Shown here piece by piece: positions 53,118-61,811 of a stretch of 64,000 nucleotides of DNA. The DNA is taken from positions 670,580 to 734,579 of the forward strand of contig NZ_JAGYPF010000003.1 in the NCBI RefSeq assembly GCF_018343535.1, given 5' to 3'. Within the stretch, counting starts at the first letter, position 1. Each line of letters starts with the position of its first letter. The notes below the pieces were generated by a model. It did not search any database. It was not told where the DNA came from and was given only the letters and a program-made list of their open reading frames with translations. This DNA comes from Neobacillus rhizophilus. GTDB lineage: Bacteria > Bacillota > Bacilli > Bacillales > Cytobacillaceae. The translations under genes were made by a program, and so were the position numbers.

Positions 53118-53153
53118 ACACCCTTTGTCTCAAGGAATCAAGACCAAGGGTGT
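53118..53153 (-). terminator. Terminator of the Z1/GHKL operon
   Basis: ACACCCTT..GTCT / AGAC..AAGGGTGT; on the minus strand followed by TTTTAC. It lies eight bases past the AIPR stop. The gap to the methyltransferase start (52857-53117) also holds the palindrome AACGTACGTT (52949-52958). Confidence 0.75.
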
Positions 53154-53160
53154 AAAGTTT

Positions 53161-54978
53161 TTATATGAGATTACTCAATTCCTTCGAACAGCCTTCCTTA
53201 TACTGCACCCAACAAGCCTCTTGTTTTGCCCACTGAGTTACGTTGCGATCTCCGGCAGAATCTTTGAGGAAAGCTAGAGTCTTGTCAGCAATTATCCTGA
53301 TTACATCATCCCATTTATCGGATAGAGACTGTGCATTCCAAACCTCTACCAGGTCTATTTTGTCACCGTATATATGATTAAGCATAGCGACAGTATAATA
53401 AATGACATTAGCCTTATATCCCCGCAGCTTCATCTCTTCGACGATTTCTTGAACACGTTTATTAATAATGGCTTTGCCGATTAACTTTTGGTAAACAGAT
53501 AATGTCATTTTAGATTGAGAGTTTCCTTCTGTCTTCCAGAAACTCTTGTTTAAATCCATAAACTTATTGAATGCTTCTTCCCCGCCCTTACTTGAAGTAT
53601 GAGGATAGCCTTCCCATGACATAAAGTACTTGGCTATATCTACCTTAGTCAGCACTTTATCTTTAGGATATTGCTTTTTAAATTCTGTTTGTTCTTTTCC
53701 ACGTTTCCTGCGGTTAATATCCACCATATACTGGCCTCTTGCCCGCTCAAAATACCATTTGCTCTCAGGCTTACGTCCATCAAATACAGGAATCCAAATA
53801 TTTCGGGAAAACTTCTCCAAGTCTGACATAAACCTTGTATTGGCAAGGAGGTCAGATTTGTTAATTTTATTTTGCGTATTGGCGTACTGGGAAATGCGCG
53901 AGACCATTTCATCTTCTAACAAATGCTGGTCCTGCGTAGTAAACTCATTAACCAACAGAATCGTTAGCTTTGCTTGTACAAAGACATCCTTCAGATTGAT
54001 ACCATCTTTGTATGCCTGATGAATCGAAGCCGTTGTTTGCCCACCATTTACAATCTGCCAGCCGCTTAGCCCCTTGATTTTATATAAATTTTCCGCCGTA
54101 TCAATCTTCTCAATTTCCGCTGCACGAGCAACCGTAGAAATACCGTTATTATATGCAACGAACATTTTCCGCTGGAATGGATCCTTTAAAGTATCGCGTA
54201 TTCCTTTATTTGTTCCACCCCTTGCTTGAAGGAAGGATCTTACATTTCGTTCCACCAGCTTTTGGCCCCACTCGTCGTAGGCTTTCGCTAAAAGCTCAGC
54301 GGAAATATAGCCAACATAACAATCAAAGTTTTTCACACCGCTGACTGGGTCTGGTACAAGCACCATTGTTAATGGTTCCCCATAATCCCGCTCAAAATCA
54401 ATATAATCAGTTTCTATGCCCTGCTCAGCGGTTATCAGCTGCTGGACACGGTCAATATCCCAGACTTGGACATTTACAGTCTCAATCCCTGAAATGGAAA
54501 TTTCAACAGGTTTATTTGAGGTATAGTATAAATTTGTGACCACAAAGATATTTATTTCATTAATAGATTCAATATGATCCGATATTAACTTAGCAAGATC
54601 ATAAGACTGCAATGATTGATCAATGGTCTCCATCAGGGATTGCACATTTGTAATAAACCTTTTTGCCTTGTTCGCAATTTCCGATATTGCCGTCATGCTG
54701 ATCGTGAGCAAATCATCCTCGTTTTGCTCAAAATTATAATCAACAACATATAAATCTAACGTATTGTTCTCCTCATCATATGCATAAGCATTAACGGCAA
54801 TATTTTTCGATGTATCTAAATACGGAGGAAACAAAATTTCGGGCTCATCCGGGCGGTCCATAAAGGTCAGCATCTTATCAAGAAATGGAATTTGGTAACT
54901 CCCTGCCTTAATTGCCTTTTCTTCTAATTCCTCCATAAAGTCTATAAGAAATTCTTTTCGTTGTCTTAATTCAATCAT
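53161..54978 (-). CDS. AIPR-family defence protein (605 aa)
   Basis: Abortive-infection phage-resistance (AIPR) protein. The defining block is about residues 240-330: ERNVRSFLQARGGTNKGIRD, FQRKMFVAYNNGISTVARAA, and GWQIVNGGQTTASIHQAYKD. Further conserved ISQYANTQNKINKSDL and WYFERARGQY follow. AIPR proteins occur with Z1 ATPases and DUF4420 nucleases in restriction-like systems; their chemistry is not established. ATG start after GGATGGGGAAAA, overlapping the nuclease gene's stop by four bases. Last gene of its operon. Confidence 0.9.
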   Translation of the reverse strand: MIELRQRKEFLIDFMEELEEKAIKAGSYQIPFLDKMLTFMDRPDEPEILFPPYLDTSKNIAVNAYAYDEENNTLDLYVVDYNFEQNEDDLLTISMTAISEIANKAKRFITNVQSLMETIDQSLQSYDLAKLISDHIESINEINIFVVTNLYYTSNKPVEISISGIETVNVQVWDIDRVQQLITAEQGIETDYIDFERDYGEPLTMVLVPDPVSGVKNFDCYVGYISAELLAKAYDEWGQKLVERNVRSFLQARGGTNKGIRDTLKDPFQRKMFVAYNNGISTVARAAEIEKIDTAENLYKIKGLSGWQIVNGGQTTASIHQAYKDGINLKDVFVQAKLTILLVNEFTTQDQHLLEDEMVSRISQYANTQNKINKSDLLANTRFMSDLEKFSRNIWIPVFDGRKPESKWYFERARGQYMVDINRRKRGKEQTEFKKQYPKDKVLTKVDIAKYFMSWEGYPHTSSKGGEEAFNKFMDLNKSFWKTEGNSQSKMTLSVYQKLIGKAIINKRVQEIVEEMKLRGYKANVIYYTVAMLNHIYGDKIDLVEVWNAQSLSDKWDDVIRIIADKTLAFLKDSAGDRNVTQWAKQEACWVQYKEGCSKELSNLI

Positions 54979-56009
54979 TTTTCCCCATCCACTCTAAAGT
55001 ATTGAAATATTGTCTCCTTATCCCTTTCAAATTCCGAACAATGAGTTAAGTCTATATTATATGTTACATGAGAGATTCCTCTTGGGAGATCCTTTTTAAG
55101 TAGCCTTGGAAACCCTGCCCCCGCCTCGTAAACCTCAATATTTTCTACAAAGTAAAGGGGTTCGGCATATTCCTCTTCCCTAAATCCCAGATCCATTAAG
55201 AAGTCGTTATAGATAAGGGCAATTCGTTCTGAACGCTTCGCAATTTTTTCTTTGACTTGGACTGCTAAATCCTGAAGAGACATTCCATGAGTCTTGCTTT
55301 GCTCTAAGAAACAAACATACAGATAGATTGTAGAAATAGCTTCACTTAGTTTTAATTGGTCCTCATTCGAGATTTTAATTGATTTAGATAGTTTCTCTGA
55401 AACAGTTTTTATTTCCAATCCGAATTTATTGCTTTTAAAATCAATTCTTCCTTTAGTCGGCCCATACCACTGCTCAATAATCAGAGGTGGCTGCCCGGGG
55501 AACTTATCCAGCCATTCATTAATAAACCATAGCTCCCCGAATAAGCCTCTTTGCTGCTCATCCGAAAGCTTTCTAAAGCCGCCTCTTTGAAAAAATGTTC
55601 TCCATCTATCCAAGACAGTAAATATATTGGAAAAAAGAGAATCCTCTTTATTGTTCATTAAATGATCCACTAAATTTTGAAGAACCGAATCAAAAATCTC
55701 AGTGTTTTGTTCATCTTCCTGCCGTATGATTAGTACATGCCGATTTTTCAAAGAAAAAATCTTCTCAAAATACTCCATTTTTATCGATAATCCTCGCCAT
55801 TTTGGGAGGGCATTTAGCTGCTCATCCTCCCACGGGGATTGTCCTAAATCAATATACAGCATTCTGTTTAGATTGCCAGCATCAATCCCTGCAAAAATAA
55901 TTGGAGCTTCATCGGTTAGTACATTCAATTTATAAAATTCATCATTTGATTGGTCTTTCAGTTCCCCAATCATCTGTTCAAATTCCGTTTTAACGTCTAC
56001 CACAGCCAT
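54975..56009 (-). CDS. PD-(D/E)XK nuclease, DUF4420 family (344 aa)
   Basis: Predicted restriction nuclease. Core motif RIDFKSNKFGLEIKTV gives Asp190 and Glu199-x-Lys201; an upstream Glu in GLFGELWFINEW (about 159) completes the active site. N-terminal ~130 residues are a separate domain (GQSPWEDEQLNALPKWRGLS). In this family the gene is nearly always found with Z1 and AIPR genes. The ATG has GGAG only one base away, so a GTG two codons later (spacing eight) may be the true start. Likely DNA-cutting subunit of the module. Confidence 0.88.
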   Translation of the reverse strand: MAVVDVKTEFEQMIGELKDQSNDEFYKLNVLTDEAPIIFAGIDAGNLNRMLYIDLGQSPWEDEQLNALPKWRGLSIKMEYFEKIFSLKNRHVLIIRQEDEQNTEIFDSVLQNLVDHLMNNKEDSLFSNIFTVLDRWRTFFQRGGFRKLSDEQQRGLFGELWFINEWLDKFPGQPPLIIEQWYGPTKGRIDFKSNKFGLEIKTVSEKLSKSIKISNEDQLKLSEAISTIYLYVCFLEQSKTHGMSLQDLAVQVKEKIAKRSERIALIYNDFLMDLGFREEEYAEPLYFVENIEVYEAGAGFPRLLKKDLPRGISHVTYNIDLTHCSEFERDKETIFQYFRVDGEK

Positions 56010-56023
56010 TCTCCTTTTAATAG

Positions 56024-58660
56024 TTATTGGACAGTCTTATTTACCTGGTAAACATCAGTTTCGTCTAATTCAGAATAAGGGAATGAAATGGCTATACCGA
56101 TTGGGACAAGTTTTTCCGAAAATGGGACATCCAAGTTTTTAAAAACAGGGACATTTGGATTCAATGGATAAATTAACAGCATCCCATTTTCTCTTGGACG
56201 CAATTTACGTTTATCCTTCCTATCCTTTTTATCCTTAAGTTTTTCAGGGTCAATATCGATATATTCCTGGTTAGGAGCTACAATTGCCTTTATATCTACA
56301 TCCTGTTCCTTGTTGCCTGACGGTTTCATGTCTGTTCCCCGTCCTACTGCCGAATCTAAAGTTAAGCCTCCTAAATTTACTGGGTATGGGCCAGCACCTG
56401 TCGGATCACCTTCAACAACAGCAACAGTCCAATTTGTTAATTCCCCTTTATCGTTGGCAAATTGAATATAATTCTTCATCAAACCGGAATCAGCCTTATT
56501 CCCTCTAGTCTCATAATCGCCCAGAAATTCTTTAACAATGTCAGCTTTTACATGAGATGCTACATAATAGCCGGTTTTTCCCCTGCCGATGTTGGTTTTT
56601 ACAAAATCAAGATTGTTAACCAGCTTTTCTGCAGCCTCCATATTAGTTTTATAAAACTTCTCGCTGTGTCCGAATATCCTAGTCTGCTGCAAGGTGCCTT
56701 CATAGATAATTGTTGATGAAATAGCATTTTTCATTTTTAACGGGCTTGTTAAGGTCATTGTTGGATGGCTTAACATTTTCACCGCATATTCCATTGGAGT
56801 TTTTCCTATTTGTGCCAGCCGGTCGAATTCCTCTCTTAATTCGACCATAGCGATGGCCAAATGCTCAAAGTTCGAAGCTATTTCTTCAGAAGTGTAAATT
56901 CTGCATAGATCCATATAGCCTTTTCTATATCCGAACCAGCGTCCCATCTGCATAAGAGTGTCATACATGAGAGTGTTTCTGAAGTAATAGGTAATGCTCA
57001 ACCCTTCCAGGGTCAGACCGCGGGATAATTTATCTCCCCCGACCGCAATGACATTCAGGCCATCCTCTTTATATTGATGGTAATCCAAGGCATCCTTGCT
57101 GTTTCCGTTAATTTCAAAAACCTGAATAATGCCAGCTGCTGCTTTAAGTTCCTCATAAACCTCTTCCCAGCTGTATATTTTAATATCTTCCGGCCACTTC
57201 TCCGTCGTAGGCATGAAATCTTGTTCGTAAAGAGCTTTTATTTCTTCAAGAACGTTACTTTTTGGATTATATTGAATCTGATGTGAGATCGCCTCAAAAG
57301 TCCTTGCCACTTCATCCTTTACATTGGACTGTACATCTTTGAATCGTGATGTGTGTATTAGCATAGAATTATGGGTTTTTCTCTGGCCCCTAAGATTCCT
57401 AATGGCTATGGTAAGCAAAAACGCCAATATGGCCTCACGCATTTGAGGAGGAACCTCTTCAAACTTATCCGCATCCGTTTTTTTCTTTATGGTAGTAAAT
57501 ATCTCAATATCTTCTTCTCTTAGATGCCGGATCAAACTAGGCCTCTTATATGACGGGTCTTCATAGACATTAAAAAACTCCTCCGGACCGCAATAATCCT
57601 TTGGTTTTGGGAGCCCCACCAAGAAGTCTTTTGGATAAAGGTCCAGTCCCTCTTCAGCTGTTCTTGCATCAGTATTTATAAGGAGATTGGCAAACGGTGT
57701 TGCCGTATAACCCGCGTAAGCTTTTCGTTTAAAAACCTCTAAAATTTGTCTTATCAGTCTGTTGATTGTTTTAGGATCCTCATTCTTGACTGGGTCGGAT
57801 GTGTCAACTGAGGCTTGGTCTGCTTCATCATCCACGATTAAAACAGGGATATCCAAATTATATAAATCACGATGGTATATCAGCTGATCACGCAGAGATT
57901 CTAAAACTGTCTTATTTTTCTTTACCACCATTAAAGTAGGGGAATTTAAATTGCTGGTACCCCCATGCTGCGAACTAATATCATTTTCTACTGTAGTCCA
58001 AGAGGAAATAATATGCTCTGGAGTATTTGGATAAACACGGGCTACCCCTAGCGGCTTGCCTTCCTTATCCAGCATGCTGCCAATAACCTCTTGATTTAAT
58101 CTGATCTGTGTCTGAGCCCTTAAGTCATTGTGAATGCCTGATAGTACAATCACTAATTTATATCCGACGTCGAATGCTTTATTAATTAATCCTGTAAAGT
58201 TGGCCGTTTTACCAGACTGAACAAAACCAAGGACTATACCGCGCTTGTCAAACGGCTCCATGGACTTAGGATTGCCAAGGGATTTCATGATTTCATTTGT
58301 CGTATAATCAATCGTTTCAACTGATTCCATTGGCCAGCCCTTTATTTGGGTTAAAAATTGGCGATACCTTGTCCAAAAAAAGCCGTTGGATATCATTTGC
58401 GGGGTAAACCAAGTTTTCCCTTTATTTTCTACCATAATAGGAGGTTTAGGAATATCCACACCTATTTTATACTTTTTGTACATTTGTAAAGACCACATTG
58501 CCAATGTTTCTTCATCGATGTCACTGACACTTTGAACTGTCATCTTTGCCATATTAAAAGCCTTTTCAGCTGCTTCTTGCGAGCTAAAAAATGATTTAAA
58601 CGAGTAGTAATTAGTAGAAAATGTTTGCTCAAAAAGGACTTTCTTATCAAGTTCAATCAA
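56024..58660 (-). CDS. Z1-domain ATPase (878 aa)
   Basis: Z1 proteins are SF2-helicase-related ATPases of restriction-like systems. P-loop VLGFVQSGKTANFTGL (Walker A about 145-152), DEAD-like VLIVDDEADQASVDT (about 274), KAYAGYTATPFANLLIN (motif III-like), and GGDKLSRGLTLEGLSITYYF with LMQMGRWFGYRKGYMDLCRI (motifs V-VI). The Z1 region proper is the middle-to-C-terminal part. A Lys/Asp-rich stretch (LKDKKDRKDKRKLRPRENG) lies near the C-terminus. The start overlaps the GHKL gene end by eight bases. Confidence 0.9.
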   Translation of the reverse strand: MIELDKKVLFEQTFSTNYYSFKSFFSSQEAAEKAFNMAKMTVQSVSDIDEETLAMWSLQMYKKYKIGVDIPKPPIMVENKGKTWFTPQMISNGFFWTRYRQFLTQIKGWPMESVETIDYTTNEIMKSLGNPKSMEPFDKRGIVLGFVQSGKTANFTGLINKAFDVGYKLVIVLSGIHNDLRAQTQIRLNQEVIGSMLDKEGKPLGVARVYPNTPEHIISSWTTVENDISSQHGGTSNLNSPTLMVVKKNKTVLESLRDQLIYHRDLYNLDIPVLIVDDEADQASVDTSDPVKNEDPKTINRLIRQILEVFKRKAYAGYTATPFANLLINTDARTAEEGLDLYPKDFLVGLPKPKDYCGPEEFFNVYEDPSYKRPSLIRHLREEDIEIFTTIKKKTDADKFEEVPPQMREAILAFLLTIAIRNLRGQRKTHNSMLIHTSRFKDVQSNVKDEVARTFEAISHQIQYNPKSNVLEEIKALYEQDFMPTTEKWPEDIKIYSWEEVYEELKAAAGIIQVFEINGNSKDALDYHQYKEDGLNVIAVGGDKLSRGLTLEGLSITYYFRNTLMYDTLMQMGRWFGYRKGYMDLCRIYTSEEIASNFEHLAIAMVELREEFDRLAQIGKTPMEYAVKMLSHPTMTLTSPLKMKNAISSTIIYEGTLQQTRIFGHSEKFYKTNMEAAEKLVNNLDFVKTNIGRGKTGYYVASHVKADIVKEFLGDYETRGNKADSGLMKNYIQFANDKGELTNWTVAVVEGDPTGAGPYPVNLGGLTLDSAVGRGTDMKPSGNKEQDVDIKAIVAPNQEYIDIDPEKLKDKKDRKDKRKLRPRENGMLLIYPLNPNVPVFKNLDVPFSEKLVPIGIAISFPYSELDETDVYQVNKTVQ

Positions 58661-60125
58661 GTAAACCGGCCTCCATTACAATCTTCTTAAGGGTTGCTCT
58701 ATTAATGCCGTCAAATGCCGGCTGTGTAATCAACATATTCAGGAGCTGTTCTTCATCACCAGCAACATTTATTTTTAATAAAGTCGAGGCAAACTGGATG
58801 ACAAGCTCTTTTTGAGCATCAGATACCTCTTGAATAATCTCTTCCGGTACTTTTGGTGAATCTATAATGTTGCTTGGCGAACCCAATTGGACAAACTTAA
58901 GATATAAATTAAGGAGCTTTGCCGTTTCATCATCTACTTTATTAAATAGCTCAGCTAAAATTGGATGATTTCGATTCAGGATAAATTGCGGTCCATCCTC
59001 TCTTCCGGACTGTTCCCACGTGTTCAAACTGCCTTTAAATGTTTGTCCTGTCTTTGTGCTTTGAGTTCGGAAATAGAATATTTCCTTTGATACCTTCCGA
59101 GCAATTGCTGAGATAGCCTCAAGTCGTCTTTTCGCTTCTTCAGGAAGATTGATTCCAGACTTTTTTATATCTACCTGCCAATCGGAATCAGCTGCATTCG
59201 GCAGATCAATGCGTACCCTTGCAAGCTGTGCAGAAGCATCCTTCGGGAACAATCCCATCCAATCACCATAATGCAACAGGCGGTTCTCCCGGTAGATGTA
59301 AAACCCTTGATGATCTCTCCAGCCCTTATAACCGCCTGCTTTTTTGTACTCAGGTTCAGTTAAATGGGAAGCATGGGGCAGAATAAAATATTGGACTTTA
59401 ATTCTGTTTTCGTTAATTCTCAGAATCTGTATTTCGCCCTCAATTGTATGTTCATGGTATCTCATAAAGGGGTCCCATGGGATTATTTCTTTTCCGTTAA
59501 TAAACATTTGGACATCGTTTTTTTCTAAAATGGAATGAAAAACAAATTCCAAATGCTTATTTATCCGTGAAACCTTATTAAAAAAGCTGGTTTCTTTTAA
59601 TGTACGCCTTCCTCCGTATCCCATAAAACGATCCAATTTATCAATGCAGACAATCGTGCCGCTATTCTCCTCTATTGTTCCCATTTTCTCTTTAACTTCT
59701 TCAGGAATAGAAGTGAATAGCTGCCATTCGTTGCATTCCGAAACGTGGTCCAAATCCCAGCAGCGTTCATGGTAAACGCCTTCAAATTTCGTTAGAACAC
59801 TTAAACGTTTACCAAGCGAGAAGGAAGCTGTTTTTAAACCCATTCCGAATCTTCCAAGCTCATTAGCACCCCTTTTTGCGCGGGGGTCTTTTGAGCCTAT
59901 GTTCATGGCTGTTTGCAGCATCTCTTCATTCATGCCGGTTCCGTTGTCGGTTATGGTTATCATGCCGTCAGATTCGTTGTATTCAAAATTTATATTGATC
60001 ACAGAAGCTTTAGCATCCAGGCTGTTATCAACTAAGTCAGCTACGGCAGTACTTGGATTGTAGCCTATGGATCTTAGGGCATGTATTACTGGTGCTGCTG
60101 ATGGTTCTGTTTTAATTACATCCAT
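58653..60125 (-). CDS. GHKL ATPase, MORC/MutL-like (490 aa)
   Basis: Bergerat-fold ATPase: N box TAVADLVDNSLDAKA (27-41), G1 ITDNGTGMN (58-66), G2 ELGRFGMGLKTASFSLG (89-105). Such prokaryotic MORC-like ATPases were described in gene neighbourhoods with Z1, nuclease and C5 methylase genes by Iyer, Abhiman and Aravind (2008), which fits here. Probably a DNA clamp or loader that controls the nuclease. ATG at 60125 after GGAGTTTTAAATAAA; the longer upstream frame lacks an SD. First gene of the four-gene operon. Confidence 0.9.
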   Translation of the reverse strand: MDVIKTEPSAAPVIHALRSIGYNPSTAVADLVDNSLDAKASVININFEYNESDGMITITDNGTGMNEEMLQTAMNIGSKDPRAKRGANELGRFGMGLKTASFSLGKRLSVLTKFEGVYHERCWDLDHVSECNEWQLFTSIPEEVKEKMGTIEENSGTIVCIDKLDRFMGYGGRRTLKETSFFNKVSRINKHLEFVFHSILEKNDVQMFINGKEIIPWDPFMRYHEHTIEGEIQILRINENRIKVQYFILPHASHLTEPEYKKAGGYKGWRDHQGFYIYRENRLLHYGDWMGLFPKDASAQLARVRIDLPNAADSDWQVDIKKSGINLPEEAKRRLEAISAIARKVSKEIFYFRTQSTKTGQTFKGSLNTWEQSGREDGPQFILNRNHPILAELFNKVDDETAKLLNLYLKFVQLGSPSNIIDSPKVPEEIIQEVSDAQKELVIQFASTLLKINVAGDEEQLLNMLITQPAFDGINRATLKKIVMEAGLLD

Positions 60126-60273
60126 TTTATTTAAAACTCCATTCCTTACGATAGTCCTATTGTCATTATAACAAATTACAATATTTGAAAAAGAATGGAG
60201 ATGAATTTCCAACGTTAAATATCTGGATATTTATTGCTAAATATATTTTTCACTTTTATTTGTATCTAATGAA

Positions 60274-60303
60274 GACAATTGTAGACAATTATTGACAATC
60301 ATT
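60274..60303. promoter_or_regulatory. Three 10-bp direct repeats upstream of defence operon
   Basis: GACAATTGTA, GACAATTATT, GACAATCATT: exact 10-base period, one helical turn each. They lie about 150 bases before the GHKL start and about 50 before a short rightward ORF, so either or both could be controlled. Confidence 0.55.
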
Positions 60304-60352
60304 ACACCCATTTCTGGTAAACTATTAGTATAAGTAAATATCTGGAGGTACT

Positions 60353-60418
60353 ATGAATAGCGAAAGACTAGAAAATGCGTTTCGGTCATTTTGGGATGGC
60401 AATACACGGAGTAAATGA
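60353..60418 (+). CDS. Short ORF (21 aa), leader peptide or truncated gene
   Basis: ATG five bases after CTGGAGG. MNSERLENAFRSFWDGNTRS then K and TGA. The SD is strong, but the product is too short for a known family. It could be a control peptide, a toxin-like peptide or the stub of a gene cut off by the event that brought in the island. No coding continuation in other frames is obvious. Confidence 0.35.
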   Translation: MNSERLENAFRSFWDGNTRSK

Positions 60419-60508
60419 TTACCGTTTCTTTTTTGGTTAGTTGGTTTAGAATAACTTAGAAAAACCAAAATTCACTGGCACCATGCCAGTAGAATAATCA
60501 TCGTAAAC

Positions 60509-60550
60509 AAAAAAACTCTAATAGTATTTAATACTGTTAGAGTTTTTTTC
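60509..60550. terminator. Two-way hairpin terminator
   Basis: AAAAAAACTCTAA-AGTAT / ATACT-TTAGAGTTTTTTT, nearly perfect 18-bp stem. It ends the leftward pair of hypothetical genes and isolates the defence operon. Confidence 0.88.
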
Positions 60551-60565
60551 TAATCTTAAAATATG

Positions 60566-60835
60566 CTACAGATAAGAATCCGGTTTAATTTTTAGTGCGT
60601 ATAAAAGATTATTAAGATTGAGTTTAAACGAACCATAGTCTATTTCTTCATTGTTTTTTGATTGACGCACAATGTTTTGGATCTTATCCCAATCTTGTCT
60701 TAATCCTCTAGGAATGTCATTTTCCTTTTCTCGGACTTTCTTTAAAGTATCTAAATGTCTATTCATAAGCTCCTCATACGTCATTCTAGGTACTATCGCA
60801 GCACCCCTATTACGTCCCATTGGCAGCACTAGCAT
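60566..60835 (-). CDS. Hypothetical protein (89 aa)
   Basis: MTYEELMNRHLDTLKKVREK then DIPRGLRQDWDKIQNIVRQS, a charged, helical protein, possibly starting at that ATG and not at the upstream MLVLPMGRN start, which lacks a clear SD. It follows the 268-residue gene by six bases and precedes a terminator, so the two form an operon. No family recognised. Confidence 0.55.
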   Translation of the reverse strand: MLVLPMGRNRGAAIVPRMTYEELMNRHLDTLKKVREKENDIPRGLRQDWDKIQNIVRQSKNNEEIDYGSFKLNLNNLLYALKIKPDSYL

Positions 60836-60841
60836 TTTCTG

Positions 60842-61648
60842 CTATCTTTTCATCGCCTGGAACTCTGAAAGTTTCATAATGTGCTCATCAAGAAGTGGAA
60901 ATCCCAGGTCCATAAAGACTTTAATCTCCTGATTATAGAAATCATCTGGTATATCTTCCTCTATGAGCTCTTCTTCCATCATTTTTTCTAGTAACTCTTC
61001 TCTTTTCCAGGGAGCCAAATGATCAAATACTTTTCTCTGAGATTCATTAAATCCGCTATATACCTTTTGGAACTGTACTTCTTTGTCATACTTAGTTTTA
61101 ATTTGGTATACTGTTTGAATTTGACGGTCGATAAGGGGATGGCCCACCTCAACTTGCTTAATAATCTCCTCCGGCACCGTTTCAATATAACGAAATTTCT
61201 CTAATGAGAAAAATTGCTGATTCCGGTATTTCATAAGGATTTCATCTCTTTCTAAATCGATGGTATGGAACCCTTTTTTGATATCGCTTATGATTTCCGG
61301 AGATAAATTGGTGTAGTTTTCTAGGCAAATTTCTCCTAATTTATAGATTTTCTTTTCTTTCGTATGTAAAACGATATACTGATATCTTAATGGGGTGCCA
61401 CATTCACAGCGGTATGGCTTATTCCCAAAACCACCGTCTAATACCTCTCTGAGTACCCAGGAATCCAGTTCTTCTTCTACCTCTTCTTCTGTCATTCCTT
61501 CGGATAAGGTAACACCTTTCTTTTGAGAAAGGATTTCTAACCATTTACTCTTTTTACTTCTTTTAAGATGTTCACTTAGGAATTCTTTCTGTTTAGCAGT
61601 TAATGTATTTTGAATTTCATTAACTTCTTTTTCTGTTAAAGATTCCAT
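60842..61648 (-). CDS. Hypothetical protein, DUF3895-like (268 aa)
   Basis: Helical, acidic N-terminus (LTEKEVNEIQNTLTAKQKEF), then YRCECGTPLRYQYIVLHTKE and IYKLGEICLENYT, a short Cys-containing beta segment resembling what I recall of Bacillus DUF3895 proteins, then long charged helices. Only CEC is seen, so a full zinc site would need other ligands. Leads a two-gene operon next to the defence island; whether it belongs to it is unknown. Confidence 0.55.
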   Translation of the reverse strand: MESLTEKEVNEIQNTLTAKQKEFLSEHLKRSKKSKWLEILSQKKGVTLSEGMTEEEVEEELDSWVLREVLDGGFGNKPYRCECGTPLRYQYIVLHTKEKKIYKLGEICLENYTNLSPEIISDIKKGFHTIDLERDEILMKYRNQQFFSLEKFRYIETVPEEIIKQVEVGHPLIDRQIQTVYQIKTKYDKEVQFQKVYSGFNESQRKVFDHLAPWKREELLEKMMEEELIEEDIPDDFYNQEIKVFMDLGFPLLDEHIMKLSEFQAMKR

Positions 61649-61720
61649 ATGCTCAATTGGTCATCACCTGTATTATTGGAATATCCATTAATTTGAACAA
61701 CTGTATCTGCTTTTAAAACA

Positions 61721-61780
61721 GTGCCTGTCACGCCCCAATCGTACTGAAGAATTCGAAAAAATGTGGGAGGTCACAGGCAC
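61721..61780. repeat. GTGCCTGT...ACAGGCAC inverted repeat
   Basis: GTGCCTGTCAC at 61721-61731 and GTCACAGGCAC at 61770-61780, separated by ~38 bases, with TTT after. Similar GTGCCTG/TGGCAC pairs lie at 63507-63568. A REP-like terminator family. Confidence 0.55.
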
Positions 61781-61811
61781 TTTAACTAATCAGAACTTTC
61801 CTTTATCGTCT

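Noticed and set aside
60274-60303. CRISPR array
   Set aside because: The repeat unit is only 7-10 bp with no spacers of 30 bp; it is an operator-like tandem repeat. No CRISPR array was seen anywhere in the window.
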